From Natrinema saccharevitans (lineage in GTDB: Archaea; Halobacteriota; Halobacteria; Halobacteriales; Natrialbaceae): DNA of 64,000 nucleotides. The stretch is from assembly GCF_001953745.1 (NCBI RefSeq), contig NZ_LWLN01000001.1:2170001-2234000 (forward strand). Reading direction: 5' to 3'. How positions within the stretch are numbered: the stretch's first letter is position 1; each line of letters opens with the position of its first letter. The notes under the pieces are model-generated. The model saw nothing but the letters and a program-made list of their open reading frames with translations, had not been told where the DNA came from and did not search any database. The translations under genes were made by a program, and so were the position numbers. This document shows, in pieces, positions 16,754-23,730 of this stretch.

Positions 16754-18565
16754 ATGGATCCCCGGCGGGCCGCCCTCGCGGCCGCGGTCGTCTGTGGGCT
16801 CGTCGTCAGCACGGCGCTACTGGCGGGCTTTGCCGTCGCCAACGAACCGGCAATAGCCGAGCGTGCCGCCGCTCGAGCGACCACGCTCCCGGCGACGAAC
16901 GCGACCGACCTCGCCTGCCCGCCTCGAGCGGGCGAAGCAAACGGCTCCAGCCCCGACACGGCGGACGAACCGCGAATCGCGGGCCTCTATCCGGACCCGA
17001 CCACCGACGAGAACGTCGGCGAGTTCGTCGTCCTCGAGACGCCACCCGAAACCCCCCTCCGGAACCTGACGCTGACCGACGGCCACACGACGGCCCGGCT
17101 CCCGAACGGGACGGCGTCCGGACGGATCGCCCTCTCGATGGCCCCGAACGCGACGGCGACGCTGACCGACGTCCCCGTCCGAGAACTCGAGGGCCGACTC
17201 CGACTCGCGGCCGACGGCGACCGGCTCCGGCTCCGAAACGCGACGGCGACCGTCGACTCGATCGCCTACGACCGGGCACCGACCGCCGAGCAGTGGTATC
17301 GGACGGTACCGGGCAACGGCGAGACAGCGCCCGGGGGCGACGGCCGATGGTGGCCCCGCGACGCCACCTGTCTCCCCGTCTCGACGGCCGCCGTCGACGA
17401 CGCCACGGCGTTCGTCCTCCCCGACGGTCCCGAGGTCCCGCGAGAGACGATCCGGAACGCCGAGGATCGACTCCTGCTGGCCGGCTACACCGTCACCTCC
17501 GAGGCGATCGCGGCCGACCTCGTGGCGGCGGCCGATCGCGGCGTCGAGGTCGCGGTCCTCCTCGAGGCGAGCCCGGTCGGGGGAACGCCCGCGGCGACCG
17601 AGGGCGTCCTCGAGACGCTGGCGGACGGCGGCGTCGAAGTGCGCGTCATCGGCGGTGAGGATTCGCGATACCGGTACCACCACCCCAAGTACGCCGTCGC
17701 CGACGACCGCGTCATGGTCACCACCGAGAACTGGAAGCCGGCCGGCGTCGGCGGCGAGAGCAGCCGTGGCTGGGGCGTCCGCCTCGAGTCGGCGTCCCTC
17801 GCGGCCGACCTCGAGACCGTCTTCCGCGCGGACTTCGCGGGTCGGGACACGACGACGGGCGCGGCCTATCGCCGGAACGCCTCGTTCACCGACGACGGGC
17901 CGGTCTACTCCTCGCCCGCCCCCGAGTACCCCCCGAATCACGAACCGGCGACGGTCCCCGTCGAGTCGGCCGAACTCCTGCTCGCGCCGGACAACGCCGA
18001 GGGTCGGCTGACGGCGATGCTCGAGAACGCCAACGAGGAAATCCTCGTCCTCCAGCCGTCGATCGCCGACGACGTCTCGCTGCTCGAGTCCACGCTCGAG
18101 GCCGCCCGCCGCGGGGTCGAGGTCCGGGTCCTGCTCGGGTCGGCGGAGTACAACGCCGAGGAGAACGAGGCGCTGGCGGCGGATCTCGAGCGGATCGCCG
18201 ACCGAGAGAACCTGCCGCTCGAGGTCCGACTCGTCGGTGACACGGACCGCTTCGAGAAGATACACGCGAAGGGGATCGTGATCGACCGCGAGACGGCGGT
18301 CGTCGGCAGTGCGAACTGGAATCCGAACTCGCTCGAGAACAACCGGGAGGTGCTGGTGGCGCTCCACGGCGAGGCGATCGCCGACTACTACGCGACCGTC
18401 TTCGAGTCGGACTGGACGGGCGACTCGCTGTCGTTCCCGATCGGTGCCGCTATTGCGGTCGCCGTCGCGCTCGCGATCGCCGCGGTCGTCGGTCGGCGAT
18501 ACGTCCGGTTCGGAGACGAGACATCCGTGGACCCGGTCACGCCGGACTGGAACGACGAGAACTGA
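16754..18565 (+). CDS. exported phospholipase-D-superfamily protein with lamin-tail-like domain
   Basis: 603 residues from ATG 16754. An N-terminal hydrophobic signal/anchor (ALAAAVVCGLVVSTALLAGF) is followed by a lamin-tail-like beta domain at about 75-175 (IAGLYPDPTTDENVGEFVVL). Two PLD-type halves follow, each with an HKD motif: HHPKYAVADDRVM at about 300 and KIHAKGIVIDRETAV at about 510. Near the C terminus is one transmembrane helix (IAVAVALAIAAVVGRRYV). It is probably membrane-bound and extracellular. The likely activity is a phosphodiesterase or nuclease; such lamin-tail/PLD proteins may act on external DNA or lipids. It ends 5 bp from the convergent DtxR-type gene. Confidence 0.88.
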   Translation: MDPRRAALAAAVVCGLVVSTALLAGFAVANEPAIAERAAARATTLPATNATDLACPPRAGEANGSSPDTADEPRIAGLYPDPTTDENVGEFVVLETPPETPLRNLTLTDGHTTARLPNGTASGRIALSMAPNATATLTDVPVRELEGRLRLAADGDRLRLRNATATVDSIAYDRAPTAEQWYRTVPGNGETAPGGDGRWWPRDATCLPVSTAAVDDATAFVLPDGPEVPRETIRNAEDRLLLAGYTVTSEAIAADLVAAADRGVEVAVLLEASPVGGTPAATEGVLETLADGGVEVRVIGGEDSRYRYHHPKYAVADDRVMVTTENWKPAGVGGESSRGWGVRLESASLAADLETVFRADFAGRDTTTGAAYRRNASFTDDGPVYSSPAPEYPPNHEPATVPVESAELLLAPDNAEGRLTAMLENANEEILVLQPSIADDVSLLESTLEAARRGVEVRVLLGSAEYNAEENEALAADLERIADRENLPLEVRLVGDTDRFEKIHAKGIVIDRETAVVGSANWNPNSLENNREVLVALHGEAIADYYATVFESDWTGDSLSFPIGAAIAVAVALAIAAVVGRRYVRFGDETSVDPVTPDWNDEN

Positions 18566-18570
18566 GCGGA

Positions 18571-19005
18571 TCAGTCGGCGTGGCCGCCGGCCTCGAGTTC
18601 GAGCAACTCACAGCAGTCCGCCTCGGCGTCGAAACAGTCGGGACACTGGTCGGGCCGATCGATGATCGTATCGAGCCGCTCGGCGACGGTGTCGTCGATG
18701 ACGCTCTCGAGAGCACGAGCCTCGTCCCTGAACTCCTCGACCTCGAGGACGTTCGCGAGGAATCGCTCGATGATACAGTAGGTCTGGAGGGCGTCGTGGG
18801 CGCGTTCGAGCCCCTCGTCGGTCAGACTCGCGCCCTTGTACTTCTCGTGGTCGACCAGTTCGCGGTCCTCGAGCTTGCCGATCATCTCGTTGACGCTGGC
18901 CGGGCTCACCTCGAGCAGGTCCGCGAGCGTGCCGGTCGATGCGGGGCCGTCCTCGAGTCGCTGGGCCAGATAGATCGCCTTGAGGTATTGATCTGCAGTG
19001 TTCAT
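18571..19005 (-). CDS. DtxR-family metal-dependent transcriptional regulator
   Basis: 144 residues from ATG 19005. The N-terminal winged helix (MNTADQYLKAIYLAQRLEDG, VSPASVNEMIGKLEDRELVD) is followed by the dimerisation/metal-binding domain (HDALQTYCIIERFLANVLEV, ALESVIDDTVAERLDTIIDR). It ends in a Cys cluster, CPDCFDAEADCCE. The C-terminal SH3-like domain of longer DtxR proteins is absent, as in MntR/SirR types. It lies 136 bp downstream of the ferritin-like gene and close to the SUF operon. It could be the protein that reads the TTTAGG-N4-CCTAAA box near 5490, but whether it senses Fe or Mn is not shown. Confidence 0.88.
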   Translation of the reverse strand: MNTADQYLKAIYLAQRLEDGPASTGTLADLLEVSPASVNEMIGKLEDRELVDHEKYKGASLTDEGLERAHDALQTYCIIERFLANVLEVEEFRDEARALESVIDDTVAERLDTIIDRPDQCPDCFDAEADCCELLELEAGGHAD

Positions 19006-19141
19006 GCCGTCCCTCCGTCGGTGCGTGACACGTCGGTTCCTCGCCGGCACGACTGCGGCCGGGCATCGATACGCGTCGCGGGCGACGACTCCGTCTCCGC
19101 GGCGGCTCCTGACGCCGCGGTTGCGGTGACGATCGCCCCGA

Positions 19142-19636
19142 TCATGCTCGTTGCTCCATGATCGCGGTCACTTCCTCGACACCCTCCCTCTCCTCCTCGC
19201 GAATGCTGTACAGCGTCTCGAGGAGCCGCTCGCGGTCGACGGCGAACTCCGACTCGGAGGCCTCGATCGCCTCGATCAGGTCGTCGTAGAACTTGTAAGC
19301 CGTCTCCTCGTTCGCGAGCTGGTCGTAGAGGACGCCGTCCGTGTCCTCCGGCGGTCCGTACTGGGCGTCGACCAAGGCGTTTATCTCCTCGTATCCGACC
19401 GTCTCGGCCTCGAGATCGTCGATCAGCGCCTCGAGCCGCTCGCGGTGTTCGGCCGACTCCGTGGCGGCCTCCGCGAGCAACTCTTCCACCGCCTCGTCGA
19501 CCGTCGCCCGCTCGTCGGGCGGGAGCGACTCGATGTGGTGGGCGGCGCGTGACTCGACGAGTTCCTCCAGCACGACCCCGATCTGTAACAATCGGGTCAG
19601 CTGGTGGTCGCTCGAGACACGCTGTCCCAGACTCAT
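19142..19636 (-). CDS. ferritin-like four-helix protein
   Basis: 164 residues, almost entirely helical. Candidate metal-binding Glu/His pairs are visible: SAEHRERLEALIDDLEAE and NEETAYKFYDDLIEAIE, plus SIREEEREGVEEVTAIME near the end. These resemble ferritin-like/rubrerythrin-type di-iron helices. The rubredoxin Cys motifs of true rubrerythrin are absent. A role in iron storage or oxidative-stress protection is plausible next to a DtxR regulator and SUF genes. Exact subfamily not determined. Confidence 0.75.
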   Translation of the reverse strand: MSLGQRVSSDHQLTRLLQIGVVLEELVESRAAHHIESLPPDERATVDEAVEELLAEAATESAEHRERLEALIDDLEAETVGYEEINALVDAQYGPPEDTDGVLYDQLANEETAYKFYDDLIEAIEASESEFAVDRERLLETLYSIREEEREGVEEVTAIMEQRA

Positions 19637-19749
19637 ATCACGACAAGGGAGCCGCGGTTACTTAGTCGTCTCGGAGCGCGGGCGTCGAAACCGCGAAAAA
19701 GCGACGGTCGATCGGCGGCGAGGACGATCAGTTCCGCTGGCGGAGCCAC

Positions 19750-19844
19750 CGTGGGATCAGAGATCCCACGAGCCGTTCACTCGCTCGCTTACTCACGGAG
19801 CGCGTGGCGCACCGTTCGTTCGAGGTTCTCTACCGAGAACCTCG
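19750..19844 (-). terminator. two strong hairpins downstream of sufD
   Basis: CGTGGGATC-AGA-GATCCCACG (19750-19770) and CGAGGTTCTC-TACC-GAGAACCTCG (19821-19844) are perfect stems of 9 and 10 bp. The second abuts the sufD stop codon. No oligo-T run follows on the minus strand, so they may stabilise the 3' end of the suf mRNA rather than terminate it. The region also contains CACTCGCTCGCTTACTCACG, akin to other gene-free tracts in this window (near 16510 and 52480). Confidence 0.45.
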
Positions 19845-21065
19845 CTACTCTCGCTCGCGAAGACGAGTGCCGATCAGTTCTTCGAGGTCATCGCGGAGTT
19901 CGTCGACGTCGATTTCCTCCAAGACGGGCACGAAGAAGCCCTCGACGAGCATGTTCCGGGCCGATCGGGGGTCGACACCGCGGGAGGTCATGTAGAACAG
20001 GTCCTCCGCGTCGATCTGGCCGACCGTCGCCGAGTGGCTGGCCTCGGTGTCGTGGTTGTTGATGATCAGCTTCGGGGAGGCGTCGGCCTCGCTCTCGTCG
20101 GACAGCATCAGCGTGTTTTCACGCTGGTAGGAGCTGGTGTCCCACGCGTCCGCGCCGACGTCCTGGACGCCCTCGTAGACCGAGCGGGCGACGTCGTCGG
20201 TGATGCCCCGGGTCACGAGGTCGGCCGTCGTGTGTTCGGCGCGGTGCCAGACCTTCGCGTCGAGGTCGAAGTGCTGGTCGTTGTGGCCGTAGAAGGCACC
20301 GACGATCTGGGTCTCGGAGCTGTCGCCGCTGAGCGTCGTCGAGACCTCCGTCTTCGTCAACTGGGTCCCGAGGTTGCCCTCGATCCAGTCGATGGTAGCG
20401 TAGGTGTCGGCGACGCCGCGCTTGACGGTGAAGTTGTAGGCGTCCTCCGAGAGGTTCTGGAGGCTGCCGTACTGGACGTAGCTGTTCTCGCCGGCGGCGA
20501 CTTCGACGACCCCGCTGTAGTACTGCTCTGCAGCCTCTTCGCCGGTCGACTGGCGCTCGAGGATCGTGACCGACGAGGACTCCTCGGTGATGACGAGCGT
20601 GTAGTTGAACAGCGAGCGGGAGTTCTGCTCGGTCCGGACGGTGACGTCCTCGGCGTCGACGCCCTCGGGGACGTAGATGACGGTTCCGGTGCTGAAAAGC
20701 GCCGTCGAGAGCGCCGTCAGGTAGTTCTCCTGGGGATCGACGATACTGCCGAAGTGCTCCTGTAGGAGGTCCTCGTGGTCGGCGACGGCCTCGCTCCAGG
20801 GCAGGACCTCGGCGTCCTCGGGACCGACCTGGTCTTTGTTCTCGGCCGCGTTCAGCGGGTCCACCAGGGACTCGAAGTCCAGTTCGTGGAGGTTCGTCCA
20901 GTCCCGTCCCGGCGTCCGGATGACGTCGGGCATCTCGAGGTCTTCGAGGGCCGCGAGAGCCTCGAGTCGAGTCTCGAGGAGCCAGTCGGGCTCGTCGAGT
21001 CCGTCGCTGATCTCGCGTACCTGTTCTTCCGTCAGATTGGCGTGTACCTGTGTTCCTGCGCTCAT
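19845..21065 (-). CDS. sufD: Fe-S cluster assembly scaffold subunit SufD
   Basis: 406 residues. An N-terminal helical region (SDGLDEPDWLLETRLEALAA) is followed by the SufBD beta-helix core with GTVIYVPEGVDAEDVTV, YVQYGSLQNLSEDAYNFTV and ASHSATVGQIDAEDLFYMTS, ending in LVEGFFVPVLEEI. SufD is the paralogue that completes the SufB-SufC2-SufD scaffold. It starts 1 bp after the sufB stop, as the third gene of sufCBD. Confidence 0.95.
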   Translation of the reverse strand: MSAGTQVHANLTEEQVREISDGLDEPDWLLETRLEALAALEDLEMPDVIRTPGRDWTNLHELDFESLVDPLNAAENKDQVGPEDAEVLPWSEAVADHEDLLQEHFGSIVDPQENYLTALSTALFSTGTVIYVPEGVDAEDVTVRTEQNSRSLFNYTLVITEESSSVTILERQSTGEEAAEQYYSGVVEVAAGENSYVQYGSLQNLSEDAYNFTVKRGVADTYATIDWIEGNLGTQLTKTEVSTTLSGDSSETQIVGAFYGHNDQHFDLDAKVWHRAEHTTADLVTRGITDDVARSVYEGVQDVGADAWDTSSYQRENTLMLSDESEADASPKLIINNHDTEASHSATVGQIDAEDLFYMTSRGVDPRSARNMLVEGFFVPVLEEIDVDELRDDLEELIGTRLRERE

Positions 21066-21066
21066 A

Positions 21067-22497
21067 TTATCCGAGGCTTCCCTCCATCTCGAGTTCGATG
21101 AGGCGGTTGAGTTCGACCGCGTACTCGATCGGCAGTTCCTCCGTGATCGGCTCGATGAAGCCGGCGACGATCATCTTCTTGGCGTCGTCGTCGTCCAGTC
21201 CGCGGGACTGGAGGTAGAAGATGTCCTCGTCACCGATCTTGCCGACGGTCGCCTCGTGGGCGACGTCGACCTTCGACTCCTCGATCTCCATGTAGGGCAT
21301 GGTGTCCGAGGTGGACTCGTTGTCGAACATCAGGGCGTCACACTCGACGGCGGTCGAGGAGTTCTCGGCGCCGTCGGCGATGTGGACGAGACCGCGGTAG
21401 TTGGTGCGGCCGCCGTCCTTGGAGATCGACTTGGACTCGATGGTCGAACTCGTGTCGGGCGCGTTGTGGTAGACCTTCGCGCCGGTGTCGATGTCCTGAC
21501 CCTCGCCCGCGAAGGCGATGGTGATGTGGGTGTCCGTCGAGCCGCGACCCTTGAGGATCGTACACGGGTAGAGCATGGTCGCTTTCGATCCCATGCTGCC
21601 CGAGACCCACTCCATCGTGCCGTTTGCCTCGCAGATGGCGCGCTTGGTGTTGAGGTTGAACGTGTTCTTCGACCAGTTCTGGACCGTCGAGTACTGGACG
21701 TGGGCGTCCTCGCCGACGAAGACTTCCACTCCCCCGCTGTGGAGGTTGTGGGTGCCGTACTTCGGCGCGGAACAGCCCTCGATGTAGTGGACCTCCGAGC
21801 CCTCCTCGGCGATGATGAGGGTGTGCTCGAACTGGCCCATCCCTTCCGAGTTCATCCGGAAGTAGGCCTGGACGGGCATCTCGACGGTGACGCCCTCGGG
21901 AACGTAGACGAACGACCCGCCGGACCAGACGGCCCCGTGAAGCGCCGCGAACTTGTTGTCGCTCGGCGGCACGCAGGTCGTCATGAAGTGTTCCTTGACG
22001 AGTTCGGGGTGTTCCTGGACGGCCTTGTCCATGTTACAGAAGATCACACCCTTTTCCTCCCACTGTTCTTGCATGTTCTGGTAGACGACCTCGGACTCGT
22101 ACTGGGCACCGACGCCCGAGAGGGCGTTCTTCTCGGCTTCCGGAATGCCCAGCTTGTCGAAGGTGTCTTTGATCTCGTCGGGCAGTTCCGTCCAGTCGTC
22201 GACGCCTTCGCGCTTGTCGACGTCAGGGCGGATGTAGGGAATGATCTCTTCGACGTCCAGTTCGGAGAGGTCGGGCATGCCGGGCCAGCCCGAGGGCATC
22301 GGCATGTTCTGGTACTGCTCGAGGGCGCGCAGGCGGCGCTCGAGCATCCAGTCGGGCTCGTCTTTGTCCTCGGAGATCATCCGGATGATCTCCTCGGTCA
22401 GGCCCTTGTCGGATTTGACCGCGGCGTTCTCCTCTTTCTTGAACTCGAACCGGGCCTCGGTGTCTGTCTCTTGTAGGTGGTCTTGATCGGAACTCAT
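21067..22497 (-). CDS. sufB: Fe-S cluster assembly scaffold subunit SufB
   Basis: 476 residues. Contains the SufB landmarks FVYVPEGVTVEMPVQAYFR, HYIEGCSAPKYGTHNLHSGG, YSTVQNWSKNTFNLNTKRA and VAHEATVGKIGDEDIFYLQS. It is the scaffold on which the cluster is built with SufC ATPase activity. The gap to sufC is 58 bp and to sufD 1 bp, consistent with one operon transcribed from the palindromic promoter at about 23,510. Confidence 0.97.
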   Translation of the reverse strand: MSSDQDHLQETDTEARFEFKKEENAAVKSDKGLTEEIIRMISEDKDEPDWMLERRLRALEQYQNMPMPSGWPGMPDLSELDVEEIIPYIRPDVDKREGVDDWTELPDEIKDTFDKLGIPEAEKNALSGVGAQYESEVVYQNMQEQWEEKGVIFCNMDKAVQEHPELVKEHFMTTCVPPSDNKFAALHGAVWSGGSFVYVPEGVTVEMPVQAYFRMNSEGMGQFEHTLIIAEEGSEVHYIEGCSAPKYGTHNLHSGGVEVFVGEDAHVQYSTVQNWSKNTFNLNTKRAICEANGTMEWVSGSMGSKATMLYPCTILKGRGSTDTHITIAFAGEGQDIDTGAKVYHNAPDTSSTIESKSISKDGGRTNYRGLVHIADGAENSSTAVECDALMFDNESTSDTMPYMEIEESKVDVAHEATVGKIGDEDIFYLQSRGLDDDDAKKMIVAGFIEPITEELPIEYAVELNRLIELEMEGSLG

Positions 22498-22555
22498 TGG
22501 TTTGTAGTTGTGTTTACGGCTGTAGCGTTATTACGGTTGTTCTAGTCGAATCCGG

Positions 22556-23461
22556 TTACGCAGTGCCGTAGACGTCCTCTCGGACCCAGTCGTACCCCTT
22601 GTCCTCGAGTTTCTCGGCGAGTTCGGGACCGCCGCTCTTGGCGATCTGGCCGTCGAGCATCACGTGGACGTGATCCGGCTCGACGTAGTCGAGGATGCGC
22701 TGGTAGTGGGTGATCTGCAGGATGCCGGTGCCCTGCTCGTCCCGCAGGGCGTTGATCCCGCTGGAGACGTCCTGCAGGCGGTCGATGTCGAGCCCGGAGT
22801 CGATCTCGTCGAGGACGGCGACCGAGGGCTCGAGGATGGCGGCCTGTAGCACTTCGTTTTGCTTCTTCTCGCCGCCGGAGAAGCCGGCGTTGAGATAGCG
22901 CTGGGCGAACTTCTCGTCCATATCCAACTGCTCCATCTTCTCCTGGAGGATCCCCTGAAACTCGGCGACGCCGACCTCGCCCTCGTCCGCGGGACCTTCC
23001 ATCGGCGACGATTCGAAGCCGTCGTCTTCCTCCTCGGCTTCGTCTTCCTCGTCCTCGAAGAGTTCCTCGCGCTCCTCGATCTTGGCGTTCAGCGCCGTTC
23101 GGAGGAAGTTCGTCATCGTGACGCCCTCGATCTCGGCCGGATACTGGAAGCCGAGGAAGATACCGAGCGCGGCACGCTCGTTGGGCTCGAGGTCGAGCAG
23201 GTTCCAGGTGCGCTGGTCCTCGTCGATCTCGATGTCCTCGCCGAACTCGTCGTCCTCGAGGTGGAGGAGAACCTCGCCCTCGGTGACCTCGTAGGCGGGG
23301 TGTCCGGCGATGACCTTCGCGGTCGTCGACTTCCCGGAGCCGTTCGGGCCCATCAGGGCGTGGATCTCGCCCGACTGGACCTCGAGGTCGACCCCCTCGA
23401 GAATCTGCTCGTCGCCCTCCGCTACTTCCGCGTGCAGGTTGGATAGTTCGAGACGTGCCAT
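22556..23461 (-). CDS. sufC: Fe-S cluster assembly ATPase SufC
   Basis: 301 residues. Walker A GPNGSGKST at about 40, signature SGGEKKQNE, Walker B VAVLDEIDSGLD and switch His LQITHYQRIL are all present. An acidic insertion (EDEEDEAEEEDDGFESSPME) between Q-loop and signature makes it longer than bacterial SufC (about 250). It powers SufB/SufD rearrangement during Fe-S assembly. It is the first gene of the operon. Confidence 0.96.
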   Translation of the reverse strand: MARLELSNLHAEVAEGDEQILEGVDLEVQSGEIHALMGPNGSGKSTTAKVIAGHPAYEVTEGEVLLHLEDDEFGEDIEIDEDQRTWNLLDLEPNERAALGIFLGFQYPAEIEGVTMTNFLRTALNAKIEEREELFEDEEDEAEEEDDGFESSPMEGPADEGEVGVAEFQGILQEKMEQLDMDEKFAQRYLNAGFSGGEKKQNEVLQAAILEPSVAVLDEIDSGLDIDRLQDVSSGINALRDEQGTGILQITHYQRILDYVEPDHVHVMLDGQIAKSGGPELAEKLEDKGYDWVREDVYGTA

Positions 23462-23507
23462 AGTACTCTGTCACTCGAACGGTGGGTCGTATGACTGATA
23501 ACGGTTT

Positions 23508-23525
23508 CGTATCCAATTGGATACG
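23508..23525 (-). promoter_or_regulatory. perfect 18-bp palindrome in the sufC promoter
   Basis: CGTATCCAATTGGATACG is a complete palindrome 47 bp upstream of the sufC start. A TATA-like ACATATTTT (minus strand, about 23536-23546) sits 20-25 bp upstream, so the palindrome would cover the transcription start. That position is typical of a repressor operator. It does not match the TTAGG-N4-CCTAA iron box, so a different regulator is implied. Confidence 0.6.
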
Positions 23526-23730
23526 GTCCGTCATTAGCAAAATATGTTCCCCATTCCAAAACCAGCCTTTGGGTAGGTGGAGAAATACCGCCGGACGACC
23601 CCCGATCGCCGGTGGGATCGGTGGGCCACGAGACCGGCTCGAGGGGCCGTTTCGACCCCGAAGACGGCGGTGTAACTCGTCGGAACAGTAGCGAACGGAA
23701 GCGACGAACGGGCTCGAGACGATCCGCGCG

